A program made the position numbers and the translations under genes. DNA of 31,305 nt from a virus: IMG/VR virus record IMGVR_UViG_3300008116_000170, positions 1 through 31,305 of that record; one strand, 5' to 3'. The notes below the pieces were generated by a model that saw only the letters and a list, made by a program, of their open reading frames with translations, was not told where the DNA came from and made no database searches. This document shows positions 15,944-26,265 of this stretch, piece after piece. Within the stretch, counting starts at the first letter, position 1. Every line of letters starts with the position of its first letter.

Positions 15944-17827
15944 ATGGCAAAGACATATTTTGAATACGCAGATAGGCTACCTGAAAGTCAGATAAATTGG
16001 TTTCAGGTTGGCAAGGATATTACCGATGGTATAAAAAAAGAAGATGAGCTTCGCCAAAAAAGAAAGGCCGAGACTGAAGCTGCGTTCCGTAAAGATGTTC
16101 AAGAGTTAGCTAATGCCCCTACGGGAAACTCCGACCTTGTAAACCAATACACTTTTAGTTATACGTCAAAGGCTACAGATTATTTGCTTCAGATGAATAG
16201 ACTACTGAAAGCCGGTGCTATTAAACCAAAAGACTATAGTCTTGCAACGCAAAATCTAAGAGATGGAACAGGAGTTTTATTTAATCTCGTTAAAGAATAT
16301 CAAGCTGAGTACGAGGAGAAGATGAAAAGAGCACAGCCCGGAGGCGATGGCTCTGCTGCTGAAACTCAGATTATGGGAATGGTTGAAGGCTTTGCTAACC
16401 TTAGAGATACAGAAGCTTTAATTAATCCAAATACGGGGGCTGTTGGTATAGGCAAAATGGAAACAAAAGACGGCATAAGAGTTCTAAAAGAAGGTGCTGA
16501 TAATTATATGACCGTTAATCAGCTTCGCAATCGTATTAAGCAAAAGATTAATAAGTATCAAGTAAATGATGATTTAAAAGGCGAGGTTGATTTGTTGGGA
16601 GATGTAATAAGTGAAGTTGTGACAAAGACAGGTAGTTCTACTGAAACAGGTTTTATGACAAAGATAACCGACCCTACTAAGCGTGTTGGTTTAAGCCAAG
16701 AGGGCAAACAGGCTGTTGATGCTTACCTGCAATCTGAGAAAGATATTATTGCTGCAAAACTTACTAACCCTTACAACACATCATCTATTCTTTTTGATTG
16801 GGCAGGTGGCATAGACCCTAAGACTAAAAAACCTTATCAAGTAGTCTTTGATGAAAAGCTTGCTAATACAAGTTCTCATTATGTGCTTTATTCTTTTAAA
16901 GAAGGTGTGATGCAACCTGACTTTGACGCCACTGCAAATGGAAGAGAGCAAAAGAAAGAAGCCGAGAAGTACCTTACTAATAAGTTTCGTAGCATGCTTG
17001 AGCAGAAAACTGAGCTACAACCATTTGCTCAGCCTCGTGCAGAATATGCTCCTTCTTACTTATATGAAAGAGGAGACAAAAGAAAGGAAGCGCAGACTGC
17101 AGGTAATATGATTGGTATGTTGTATAGTGGAAATCCTGAACAACAGCAAGCTGCAGTTAACTATTTTATGGGGCTTCCGGGTGTTACTGATGTTAAGCGT
17201 AATGATAATGGAATTTTAATTACACGTAATGGTGAAACTAAGCCTATACCATTTATTAATAAAGTATCCGGAAAACGAATGTCGCTAGAACAATTTGTCG
17301 CTTCATCTTCAACAGGATTACTTGGAGAAAAAACAAACGTAGATGATATTCTTAGAGGTGCGCTTAGTACGGGTTCTAAAAATTTCCAATCCGGTACTGC
17401 TTCTGCAAGGTCAATAAGCTTGAATCCTAATGAGATGTATGGCAATTATGTAAACACTAAAATAAACCCATCATTAATATCCACTTCTACAGATAATGAT
17501 AGAGCTGAAGTAGAAACATTAAAAAGCGTAAAACCATTAGTACAAGCGCTTGGGTTTGAAGCCGTAATTCCATCGACTCCATTTACAGTAGGTAAGTTTA
17601 TTGAAATAAAAGGCAATGGAAAAACTACAGGGAAAATTGACCTTAGTAGTCCTGATGACGCTGTGGCTCAAATACAATCGTTCCTTATAGCAAATGTGCC
17701 CGGTAAGACGGAAGAAGAAAAGCTTATATTCCTAAGTGGCCTTGCTAAAAAAGGTGTGATTGCAGCACCACAACCACAGGACCAACAAGCTGCAACTACA
17801 CAGGGCGTAGGAAGTAAATATAATTAA
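15944..17827 (+). CDS. Internal virion/ejection protein, T7 gp15-like in position
   Basis: The 627-residue, mostly helical and hydrophilic protein starts with YFEYADRLPESQINWFQVGK, an amphipathic opening common to proteins encoded between the small Ala-rich protein and the giant polyvalent protein in Bacteroidota podoviruses. There is no membrane segment and no catalytic motif. Charged helices fill about 20-140 and 170-280. The C-terminal third has beta-like segments (GILITRNGETKPIPF) and a Gln-rich end. Fourteen bases separate it from the upstream gene (leader AAAACGAAATAAGAA) and sixteen from the next. By order and size it would be the middle ejection protein (T7 gp15 is about 750 aa). It could also be a non-ejected internal scaffold. 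The role is inferred from context. Confidence 0.52.
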   Translation: MAKTYFEYADRLPESQINWFQVGKDITDGIKKEDELRQKRKAETEAAFRKDVQELANAPTGNSDLVNQYTFSYTSKATDYLLQMNRLLKAGAIKPKDYSLATQNLRDGTGVLFNLVKEYQAEYEEKMKRAQPGGDGSAAETQIMGMVEGFANLRDTEALINPNTGAVGIGKMETKDGIRVLKEGADNYMTVNQLRNRIKQKINKYQVNDDLKGEVDLLGDVISEVVTKTGSSTETGFMTKITDPTKRVGLSQEGKQAVDAYLQSEKDIIAAKLTNPYNTSSILFDWAGGIDPKTKKPYQVVFDEKLANTSSHYVLYSFKEGVMQPDFDATANGREQKKEAEKYLTNKFRSMLEQKTELQPFAQPRAEYAPSYLYERGDKRKEAQTAGNMIGMLYSGNPEQQQAAVNYFMGLPGVTDVKRNDNGILITRNGETKPIPFINKVSGKRMSLEQFVASSSTGLLGEKTNVDDILRGALSTGSKNFQSGTASARSISLNPNEMYGNYVNTKINPSLISTSTDNDRAEVETLKSVKPLVQALGFEAVIPSTPFTVGKFIEIKGNGKTTGKIDLSSPDDAVAQIQSFLIANVPGKTEEEKLIFLSGLAKKGVIAAPQPQDQQAATTQGVGSKYN

Positions 17828-17843
17828 TTAACTTTAGGTCACA

Positions 17844-20800
17844 ATGAACGAGCAAGCAATAATAGACGCATATAATCTGTTCGTACAGAATGGATACAAT
17901 AAATCTCTTGATGACTATAAGAAATTAATAGCATCAAATTCACAGGCGGTACAAGACTCTTATGATTTGTTTGTTGGTAATGGATACAGTAAATCTATTG
18001 ACGACTTTAAATCGTTAATGGGTCTATCCGTTCCTTCTAAAAAAAAAGACGATACGGTATCTGCCTTGGCTCCGTCTTTATTGGCATCACCTTCGACTAA
18101 AGCCGTTGCTGAATCTACAGCCGTAAAGCCTGTAATAGTAGGGCAATCCCCTAAAAAAGAAGAAGGAGATAGCTATTTAAAAAATATATATAACAACCTT
18201 GCTCTTGGCGCATCATACGTCAATGAAGCTGTCGTATCTGTTCCTGAAACACTAATAAACCTTTTTGCTATACCTCAGAACTTTATAGCAGAAAAGACAG
18301 GGTGGAATATTGGCACTAATGCAGACCAAGTAAAAAAACAACTTGGTATTAAAAATCCATTATTAGATTACATACAAGAAAGCCAAAAGGTTATAAAGGG
18401 TGATGTATCAAAATATATAGCCCAAAACTATGATGACCCAAGTATTGTGGGTAACTTTCAAAAAGGAAACTATCAAGAAGCGTTTGAACTACTTGGTTCA
18501 AGCATAGCTCAATCAGCTCCTCTTAGCGCTACAATGATGATGGCAGGGGCTTATATGGCACCCGCTCGTCTTGCAGCTATTACTACAGTTGGTCTAACTG
18601 AAAGTCAAAGAAAAGAACTTGAAGAGATGGACCCTGAGATGAAAGAGTCAGAGAAAACGTTGAAGGCTCTTGGTATGTCTGCGGCTGAATCAGTGTTTGA
18701 ATCGTTAGGGTCGGCTACTATTGGTAGGGCGTATAGAGATATTGCAAAGAGAGAAGGGAAGGAAGCTGCTAAAGATATTTTGAAGAATGGTCTTGTTCAA
18801 ACCTATAAGAAAGCATTAGAAAAGACAGGAGCTGCTGCGGGTTTTGCAGGCGAAGGAATCGAAGAAGCTGCTACCCAAATAACTCAAAATGTTATTGCAG
18901 GAAAACCAACATTTGAAGGGGTTGCTGATGCGTTTGTTACCGGAGCAGGGAGTGGTGTAATATTTACTGCGCCTATATCTGCAGCACAAGCAAAAAATTA
19001 CATTAACAATAAAGTTAAAACGTATCAAGCGAAAGACAAGATTGGGGAAGTGCTTGGCGAAAAAGCTGACAATATTAATAATCTTTATAATGTTCCTGCA
19101 AATTCGGATATTACTGCTGAACAACTTGAGGTTGCTAATGTCGACAATGCTCGATTGGTATTACAAAAGAAACTTAAAGATGCTGTAGATAAGGGGACTA
19201 TAACAGAAGATGACGCAAAGCAATCGCTGTATGTTTTTGATAAGACTCAACAGGTATCTAACTCTGTAAAAGATTTAGATGTTAGTGTTGAAGATAAAGC
19301 AAAGATTGCTACACTTCTCAAAAAAAGAGATGAGCTTGCCACTAAAATACAAAACAAAGACGATGTATTAGTGGTATTGGAGAAGCAGCAAATACAAGAA
19401 ATAAACAATCAGATTCAATCAATCATAACTAAACCAAAAGAAGATGCCGTTCAAAAGCAAGCAGCAGGTGAAGTACCTGTACAGCCAACTACCGGAATTA
19501 GCGAAGAAGTGGCGCAAGGAGAACCCCAATCAAAACCTGAAGTCGTTACCGAAGAAGGTGTCACGCCTGAAGTCACGGAAGAAAAAGTAGTGTCTTTAAA
19601 GACACAGCCTGAGATAACAAGAGAGTCTGTTGCTGCTTTTACCGATGAGCAGTTGGCTCCTGTTATGAACCTAATACCTAAAACTGAAGGGATACCCGTT
19701 CAAGATGCAGTATACGATGCCTATGTTGCATCTAAAAAAGAAGGGACAAATCCTGAATTAGTTAATCAAGTAGAAAATTTAGTTTATGAAAGTATACAAG
19801 ATAAAGGGGTACAACGACTCGGAGAGCCTGTTCTCCCCACGCCCACGGAAATTAAGCTCCCTACAGCTCAGCAAGAGCGTGTACAACCTTCTCCAAAGCG
19901 AGAAGAAATCAAGCAGTCCCTTGACAGAGTCAAAAATGCAGGGGTCTTGGTCTCCGCTCAAACAGGGAAAGAAGGGATAACACAAGAAGAGATTGACGTA
20001 CAGATGGCGCTTACCGATGCCATGGCTAACGTATGGAAAGAAACAACCGGCAATGATGACTTTTATGATACGTTCATTGAAGACATAAAAGTCGGTGATA
20101 TTGACGCTATCAAAGAAAAGGGAGGTGCACTTTTCCAAAATGTTGAGCAGTCTCAGCGTCCCTTGTCTCGTGTGAGCTTAGCTATATTTGAGCTTCCTGA
20201 GTTTCAAAAGATGAAAGGAAGTACAGTTGCCGTTCAGTCTGTCACCGACATGATAAAGTCTCGCGGTAAGCAAATTGAAAAAGATATCATCAACACAGTA
20301 CTTGGATACGATAAATACAAGGGACAGAAGAAAATATCTTTTGATGAGTTTCGTGATGATGTTGAGACACAGGTGATGAAGCTTGAAAAGATTAACACTA
20401 ATACCTATGCAACATACGGTAAAGGGAATCTTGGTAATAAGGAAGATTATGGAACGGCAGAAACTATCATCTTTAATAGTCCCATTGACCACGGACAGTA
20501 CGGTCACTTCCGCAATGACTTCACAAAGCAAGGACTACAGCAAAAGACTTGGAATATCAAACAGCTTCCGGGTACAGAGCAGTATGTAGCTATTGACGCT
20601 GATATGCCATCCGATGTAACACAAGCTGAAGTTTCGCAATACATTGGCACGGCAGGACCAAAAGCTGATGTTGAAAGATGGATAGCTGATAGAAATAATA
20701 TTAAAAACGATGCTGAGATAAACAAAGGTCTCTTCGGTCACATTCGTGGATGGTTTAATAAAGAAAAAGGAATATACAATTTAGCTGAGCTTCAAAGCGA

Positions 20801-23800
20801 TTACTTTCAAAAGAATAAGGCCAATGATTTATATGCTTCAAAAATTACTGAAGACGAGATTAACGAGTATCTAAATAAAAACTTCACAGTAGCGCTTGAT
20901 AAGAAGTATGTAGACATAATGAAGAATGATTTTGATTTAGAGACTAAGATATTTAATGACGCAAATGGCAACAGAATTGTTCAAGTATTTAAAAAGTCAG
21001 ACCCTGAAAATATCATTGAGCAAATGTCTTATGCGCCATCCTATATTCCTCGAATTGGGTATACAGTAGATGAAATAGGTGAATATTTAACTGTTGTATT
21101 GGCTGCAAGAAAAGTAGATTCAGCAAGAACAATTGCAAAAGCAATGGAAGAAGGGGAACAAGCTTTAGGCGATTCAAGATATAATCAACTAAGAGACCTG
21201 TACAACAAAGAAGAATATAATATACAAAAAGAAGAAAGACAGAAATACATAGCTAAAAGGGTTGAAGAGATTAAGAAGTCCGATGAAGGGAACTTAATGC
21301 TCAAGCAGTTTGCTGCGTCTCAGAAAGTACATGAGCTAAGACTATTTAGAGAAGCCATTAAACATGCTGCAGAGAGCGGAGCTACGGAACTTAGATTCCC
21401 CGCGCCATTTACTATTGCTACCATTGAAGGATATATCAGCGAGTCAGGGCGAGCTCCTTATGAAATTATTGAAGGAAATGAAAGTAGACTTGACCATGGT
21501 GATACAATAGATTATGGTGGAGTAGAGATGATGGTAGTAGACTCTTCAGCTTTTTCTATAACTGTAGCTCCAAAAGATGAAGTTATTATTTACAATATAC
21601 CTGACTTAGTAGATGATGAAGCTAATATTAGAATGGATGAAATAGACTATGATATTAAAAAGCAGTTTGATGATGTAGACAACATTACAAGAGAAGACGC
21701 TGAAAATTATAAAGAGGATGAATGGATGGCAGGATATGTAACATTTCATCTTGATAATTACTTTAAAAATAATCCTGAAGCAGAAAGCGTTTCTTGGGCC
21801 CGGATATATGATATTGTAGAAAATGATGTGCGTACAGAGTTTGAGCAAATGGACATAAGTGATTTAATATCATGGTCAGCAGATATGTATGTGCATGATG
21901 ATACCGTATATGCACTTGAAAGAAGGAATGCGGAAAGGCTTGGTCAGCCTGATGAGTATGATAGCGATGTAGATGAAGACAATTTTAGGCAAGACTTAGA
22001 CGATGACCAAGAGACAGTCGTTAGTAAATACGAGTCACTTGGCGATACGATTAAAAAGATGCGTACCGATGCGCAAATTGTAACTGATGCAAATGGTAAA
22101 AGTTGGCTTTCGACAAAGATTACTGACGCTGATAGAATGAATCCTGTTATCGCCTTCCAACAAGAAGGTGGTAAAATTAAAGGAGCTATTGACTTCTCAA
22201 ATGATAACAAAGCTTCTATTTATATTTTTAAAGGAGCTGACATCTCAACGCTTGCGCACGAAGCGACAGGGCACCTTGGTCGTAGAATGCTTGAGCAATT
22301 AGCTCAGCGTGACCCTATGTTTGCAAGAGACTATGAGGCAGCAAAAACATGGTCCGGAGTGAAAGATGACCAATGGTCAGTTGCGGCAGAAGAGAAGTTT
22401 GCAAGAGGATTTGAGCGCTACCTTAGAAATGGCAAAGCCCCTAATCAATCCCTGAAAAGCGTATTTGAAAAGTTAAGAACATGGCTTACTAATATCTACA
22501 AGTTCATCAAGGATAGTAGTATAGATGTTGAGCTTACGCCTGAGATAACTCGTGTGTTTGATAATTTGCTTGGAGGCAAAGAGCCAAGACGCGCTCCTTC
22601 TGCACAAAAAATATTAGGACAGAAAAAGACTAAGGTTACCGTTGACGAGATGGCTGCACTCAAAGACCAAATAAGACTTGAAGCTCGTGCTGCTCGTGAA
22701 GCAAAAGGTGACCTGAATAAAAAACGCAAGCAACTTATTGACGTAGTTCGCAAAATGGGAACTGACGGTAAGATGGACGTTAAGAAGGTCAATGCTCTTA
22801 TCAATAGAATAGGTAAACTTAATCTTGACAGTCAGATAGCGGTAGATAAATTTGTAGACTACGCAGAAAAGGTATTTGCTGACGCAGAGTATGCTAATAA
22901 GTTGGGTGCTGCAACCATTATGCGCAGGCAGATTCGTAAGCTATCTAAAAACAAAGACAAGGCTGCAAACCTAAGAGACCTTGGGTCGCAATTCGTAGAA
23001 ATAGACCCTTCAATGGTTGAGGATATTGATGCCTATAATCAAATGGCATCTATGCTGAGCGAGTCAATCAAGGGCTCGTCCATACGTGGTAAAGATGTGA
23101 AGTTCGCAGATATTGTTAGACAAGATGAGCTTGTTCCTTATATCAATAGAGAGATGGATGCTCAGCGTCAGAAGTTATTCGACATGAAGGTAGCCGAGAT
23201 ACAAGAACTGCTTGGCGTAGACGCATCTGAACTGAACTACGAACAGCTCGTTGAGCTTCTCGCTAAAGATAAAGAGATGCCAAAGGATAACGAAAAGCTT
23301 GTGCGCTCCGCTATCAATAAGGCTTTTGATATTTACTCCACTATGATTAAGGAGTCTATCAAGACCGGTAAAGACCTATTCACCGGTGAAGAAGTAAGCT
23401 ACACCCCATCACAGAAAAAAGTAGTAGGCGAGTTCATGAATATGAAGCTTGACGAGCTAAGTCCAAAAGAAGCATTAGAAGCTGTTGATGGTCTTATGAA
23501 CTTTATTCAGAACGGTTCTACTGCAAAAATGGAATCAGTGGTTCGTTCTTATACAGGAAGAGTCAACGCAAAAGAATTAGCAAACAAGGGGATTAAAGCA
23601 TCCCCTCTTCGTAAGTATTGGTCTAAACCACTTGGGAGATTTTTAGGTGAGCAAACAACCAATCTAAATATCTTATTTGAAAAGATGTTCAAAGGTTTTG
23701 AGCGTGGTGGCATGGTTGAGGACAAGTCAGGCGTAACAGACCTAAAGAATGGAAAGTCAGCAGGACAGGCAGAAGCCAACGCTATTGTCAATGACTATGT

Positions 23801-26000
23801 TAAAAAATTCTACGAAAAGAAGGCAAACGGTGAAGCCTTTAATACAGACTTTAATAACGTAGAACGTGGTATGACAGCATTTATGATGCGTAATGTTATT
23901 GGTAGTGAAGCTGAGATGAAGGCTGAGTTTGATAGAAGAAAAAACCTTGTCAATGAATCTATCGCTGAACTTGAAAAAGGAAACGAGCAAGAGGTAGAAA
24001 AATCTAAAGTATATCAGGAGGTTTATGATAAGATTTTAAAAGACGCTACTAACATGGATGAGGTTAGCGCAAATGTTGACAAGACTAATATGGATGCAGT
24101 AAACTTTTGGCAAGCGCAGTGGGCTAATAAATATGAAGAGCTTGCTGATGTATCGCTCAATGTGTACAACAAAATATTAGGCAAAGACATCAACTATAAC
24201 CCTGATAAGTTTACAAATCTGAGCACTGAGACAGGCACAGTTGAGATTGCTACAGATGATATGGCGTTCCACGTCAATAATGGAACCATTTATAAGAAAG
24301 AAACAGGCGTGCTTATGGAGGCTACTCGCCCTGAATCTCTTCCAAAAAACCCAAAGAATGGAGAGACAAGCATGTATATCGACCTTTCTTTTGATAAGAA
24401 TAATGCTAACGCTATGTATGACGCGCTTGTTGATATTAAAACAGCAGGTCCAATCAGACAAGTAGAAAGCTTTCTTAACTCAGCATCACTTAAAAAAGTG
24501 GTACCACAAGCCGAAGATGCAGAGATATTAAAAGACAGGATTAGTCTTTTTGTAAATAACATTCGTAACAAGAATCCATACTCAAATGATGAGCTGTCAA
24601 GAGCAGTAAGAAGACTTAATAAAATTGCAGCTATTGGTGTCGGTCAGTCTCTTGGCGGTGTGTTACAGCCTGTTAAACAGGTTATACCTGTGGCTATGAA
24701 CACGCTTATTAATGGTGGTGGTTTAGACATCGGAGCAGTAACTAATCCTGCAAAAAATAAATTTATTAGCAACTCAGGATATGCCATTGCTAATCGTGGT
24801 GTTGAGTCACAAGCTCAAATAGAATCTATTGATAAGTTAATTGATAAAGCAGCTAAATCAAAAGGAGAAAAATCACTTCAGTATATAGAGGAAGCCAATA
24901 GAAAATGGCTTGAAATATTCTTGGTAAAGCCCGATGTATTCATTGCGCGCTCTTCTTGGATGACTTATTATGAGCAGTCTCTTGAAAAGCAAGGTATCAA
25001 TCCTAAGACTATTGATTATAATACGCATGAGATAAATAAAAAAGCAGCTGATTATGCTCAGCGTATGGTTGACCGTCAACAAAACATATCTGACGCGGAC
25101 CTTGCCGGTAAACTCTTTGCAGGTAAAGAACCTACAAAGCAGGTGATGATTAAGATGCTTATGCCGTTTGCTTCATTTAGAATGAACCAATCTGCAAGGC
25201 TTGGCGCTGACCTCGGAACGCTCATGTCTAATGTGTCAACCGTAGAAGACAAGAAGATTGCCGCTCGTTCACTTGCAGGTTTTGGTGTAGAGATGGCGAC
25301 CTTTAGAATGATTTCAGTTGGCTCAGCACTATTAATTGCAGCACTTGTTAAGCAGGTGATGGGAAGAGAAGATGATGAGGAGAAGGATAAGAAGAAGATG
25401 GACGCTATCGTGAAAGGTCAGCTTACAAGCACCGTTGCGGACATGTTTTCTCCTCTTCCGCTTACAGATAAGATTGTACAGGCAGGCGCAGCGGGCGCTC
25501 TTGAAAAAGTACAAAACGCATTAGAAGTAGCTGATGAAGATAGGCTATCAATTTACTCAGGTAATAAACAAGATTTAGTACAAAGTCTTGGTTTATTTGG
25601 TATCACAGCAGATAGAGCTCTTCAGTTATATGATATAGCTAATCTCTCTTCAGGTGGTTCTTTTAAAGATGACTATGGTCGCGAAAAGTATTTATCAGAG
25701 TCAGACAGGGAAGCACTTGCGTTACTTATTGCCCCTGCACTTTTAACCAATATCGGTCTTGCTCCATCAGAGGTTAACTCAGTTATTCGTTCTTCTGTCA
25801 ATGATGCAAAGCGCAACGCAACTACCAATGAAAGTGGGGTGAAGAAAGAAAAGGGAGCAGGAAAAAAGATGAGTAAAGAAGATATGAAAAAATATTATCC
25901 TGATATGTACAATGAAATGTACGGACCCGGTGGTACTCTTTATGAAGTAGAACAAATGAAAAAAGAAATTAGAAAAGAAAAGCAATCACTTAAACAATAA
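17844..26000 (+). CDS. Giant internal virion (ejection) polyvalent protein with candidate HExxGH metallopeptidase
   Basis: The 2718-residue protein is the largest in the window. Its N-terminus has two 30-residue repeats (YNLFVQNGYNKSLDDYKKLI and YDLFVGNGYSKSIDDFKSLM, start residues 10 and 40). Residues about 215-250 and 355-382 are Ala/Met/Gly-rich, with GEGIEEAATQ before the second, as in many phage polyvalent proteins. About 520-620 is a Pro/Glu/Val linker. About 870-1195 holds GHFRNDF, GHIRGWF and AELQSDYFQ, and ends in a helix-strand ELRFPAPFTIATIEGY. HEATGH at 1472-1477, with candidate third ligand E1516 or E1517, fits an HExxGH metallopeptidase. Coiled-coil-prone helices follow. A hydrophobic helix lies at about 2484-2507. 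Position after the 286- and 627-aa genes suggests the gp16-like ejection role: crossing the cell envelope and acting in the cytoplasm. Confidence 0.72.
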   Translation: MNEQAIIDAYNLFVQNGYNKSLDDYKKLIASNSQAVQDSYDLFVGNGYSKSIDDFKSLMGLSVPSKKKDDTVSALAPSLLASPSTKAVAESTAVKPVIVGQSPKKEEGDSYLKNIYNNLALGASYVNEAVVSVPETLINLFAIPQNFIAEKTGWNIGTNADQVKKQLGIKNPLLDYIQESQKVIKGDVSKYIAQNYDDPSIVGNFQKGNYQEAFELLGSSIAQSAPLSATMMMAGAYMAPARLAAITTVGLTESQRKELEEMDPEMKESEKTLKALGMSAAESVFESLGSATIGRAYRDIAKREGKEAAKDILKNGLVQTYKKALEKTGAAAGFAGEGIEEAATQITQNVIAGKPTFEGVADAFVTGAGSGVIFTAPISAAQAKNYINNKVKTYQAKDKIGEVLGEKADNINNLYNVPANSDITAEQLEVANVDNARLVLQKKLKDAVDKGTITEDDAKQSLYVFDKTQQVSNSVKDLDVSVEDKAKIATLLKKRDELATKIQNKDDVLVVLEKQQIQEINNQIQSIITKPKEDAVQKQAAGEVPVQPTTGISEEVAQGEPQSKPEVVTEEGVTPEVTEEKVVSLKTQPEITRESVAAFTDEQLAPVMNLIPKTEGIPVQDAVYDAYVASKKEGTNPELVNQVENLVYESIQDKGVQRLGEPVLPTPTEIKLPTAQQERVQPSPKREEIKQSLDRVKNAGVLVSAQTGKEGITQEEIDVQMALTDAMANVWKETTGNDDFYDTFIEDIKVGDIDAIKEKGGALFQNVEQSQRPLSRVSLAIFELPEFQKMKGSTVAVQSVTDMIKSRGKQIEKDIINTVLGYDKYKGQKKISFDEFRDDVETQVMKLEKINTNTYATYGKGNLGNKEDYGTAETIIFNSPIDHGQYGHFRNDFTKQGLQQKTWNIKQLPGTEQYVAIDADMPSDVTQAEVSQYIGTAGPKADVERWIADRNNIKNDAEINKGLFGHIRGWFNKEKGIYNLAELQSDYFQKNKANDLYASKITEDEINEYLNKNFTVALDKKYVDIMKNDFDLETKIFNDANGNRIVQVFKKSDPENIIEQMSYAPSYIPRIGYTVDEIGEYLTVVLAARKVDSARTIAKAMEEGEQALGDSRYNQLRDLYNKEEYNIQKEERQKYIAKRVEEIKKSDEGNLMLKQFAASQKVHELRLFREAIKHAAESGATELRFPAPFTIATIEGYISESGRAPYEIIEGNESRLDHGDTIDYGGVEMMVVDSSAFSITVAPKDEVIIYNIPDLVDDEANIRMDEIDYDIKKQFDDVDNITREDAENYKEDEWMAGYVTFHLDNYFKNNPEAESVSWARIYDIVENDVRTEFEQMDISDLISWSADMYVHDDTVYALERRNAERLGQPDEYDSDVDEDNFRQDLDDDQETVVSKYESLGDTIKKMRTDAQIVTDANGKSWLSTKITDADRMNPVIAFQQEGGKIKGAIDFSNDNKASIYIFKGADISTLAHEATGHLGRRMLEQLAQRDPMFARDYEAAKTWSGVKDDQWSVAAEEKFARGFERYLRNGKAPNQSLKSVFEKLRTWLTNIYKFIKDSSIDVELTPEITRVFDNLLGGKEPRRAPSAQKILGQKKTKVTVDEMAALKDQIRLEARAAREAKGDLNKKRKQLIDVVRKMGTDGKMDVKKVNALINRIGKLNLDSQIAVDKFVDYAEKVFADAEYANKLGAATIMRRQIRKLSKNKDKAANLRDLGSQFVEIDPSMVEDIDAYNQMASMLSESIKGSSIRGKDVKFADIVRQDELVPYINREMDAQRQKLFDMKVAEIQELLGVDASELNYEQLVELLAKDKEMPKDNEKLVRSAINKAFDIYSTMIKESIKTGKDLFTGEEVSYTPSQKKVVGEFMNMKLDELSPKEALEAVDGLMNFIQNGSTAKMESVVRSYTGRVNAKELANKGIKASPLRKYWSKPLGRFLGEQTTNLNILFEKMFKGFERGGMVEDKSGVTDLKNGKSAGQAEANAIVNDYVKKFYEKKANGEAFNTDFNNVERGMTAFMMRNVIGSEAEMKAEFDRRKNLVNESIAELEKGNEQEVEKSKVYQEVYDKILKDATNMDEVSANVDKTNMDAVNFWQAQWANKYEELADVSLNVYNKILGKDINYNPDKFTNLSTETGTVEIATDDMAFHVNNGTIYKKETGVLMEATRPESLPKNPKNGETSMYIDLSFDKNNANAMYDALVDIKTAGPIRQVESFLNSASLKKVVPQAEDAEILKDRISLFVNNIRNKNPYSNDELSRAVRRLNKIAAIGVGQSLGGVLQPVKQVIPVAMNTLINGGGLDIGAVTNPAKNKFISNSGYAIANRGVESQAQIESIDKLIDKAAKSKGEKSLQYIEEANRKWLEIFLVKPDVFIARSSWMTYYEQSLEKQGINPKTIDYNTHEINKKAADYAQRMVDRQQNISDADLAGKLFAGKEPTKQVMIKMLMPFASFRMNQSARLGADLGTLMSNVSTVEDKKIAARSLAGFGVEMATFRMISVGSALLIAALVKQVMGREDDEEKDKKKMDAIVKGQLTSTVADMFSPLPLTDKIVQAGAAGALEKVQNALEVADEDRLSIYSGNKQDLVQSLGLFGITADRALQLYDIANLSSGGSFKDDYGREKYLSESDREALALLIAPALLTNIGLAPSEVNSVIRSSVNDAKRNATTNESGVKKEKGAGKKMSKEDMKKYYPDMYNEMYGPGGTLYEVEQMKKEIRKEKQSLKQ
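17868..18020 (+). repeat. Two tandem 90-bp coding repeats at the start of the giant virion gene
   Basis: The encoded pattern is aYxLFVxNGYxKSxDDxKxLx, with start residues 10 and 40, a 30-residue (90-base) period. Identities include LFV, NGY, KS, DD and K. The same repeat type is familiar from large virion proteins of Bacteroidota phages, where the copy number varies. Confidence 0.75.
19590..19605. repeat. Dispersed 16-bp palindrome, copy 2
   Basis: GTGTCTTTAAAGACAC is identical to 5928-5943 but lies inside the giant virion gene, where it encodes part of VSLKTQ. It has no T tract after it, so it is not a terminator here. Confidence 0.65.
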
Positions 26001-26004
26001 TACA

Positions 26005-26265
26005 ATGGCACTACCAATATCATTTTCGGAATTTGTAAAAGAACCCGTAAAGGCTGTGATGTTCCTCTGCCTGATAGCAGTAGGATATCTCTATGTAGAT
26101 TTAAAGATTAACTACAGCAACCAAATAGAAAAGCAGGGACAAAAGATTGAAGTACTTGAGTCGAAGATAGATGCACTGACTCAACAGCTTCGCAGGTCTG
26201 ATAGCCTTCAGTCTGCAGCTAATTCTAAATTAATGTTGTTACAAGAATTGGGTAAAATAAAATGA
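26005..26265 (+). CDS. Small membrane protein, inner-spanin-like
   Basis: The 86-residue protein has a single hydrophobic segment (VKAVMFLCLIAVGYLYV, residues 15-31) followed by a charged, coiled-coil-like helix (NYSNQIEKQGQKIEVLESKI, 36-55, continuing to about 66). This is the layout of an i-spanin: anchored in the inner membrane with a periplasmic coiled coil. The next gene, overlapping by four bases (ATGA at 26262-26265), encodes a lipoprotein that would be its outer-membrane partner. The start follows four bases after the giant gene. Spanins fuse the two membranes at the end of lysis. Sequence similarity between spanins is poor, so the call rests on topology and on the pairing. A virion membrane protein would be the alternative. 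Confidence 0.52.
   Translation: MALPISFSEFVKEPVKAVMFLCLIAVGYLYVDLKINYSNQIEKQGQKIEVLESKIDALTQQLRRSDSLQSAANSKLMLLQELGKIK

Noticed and set aside
18039-18047. Run of nine A residues in the giant gene as a programmed slippage site
   Set aside because: The frame continues intact for over 2600 codons after it, and no useful product in another frame was seen.
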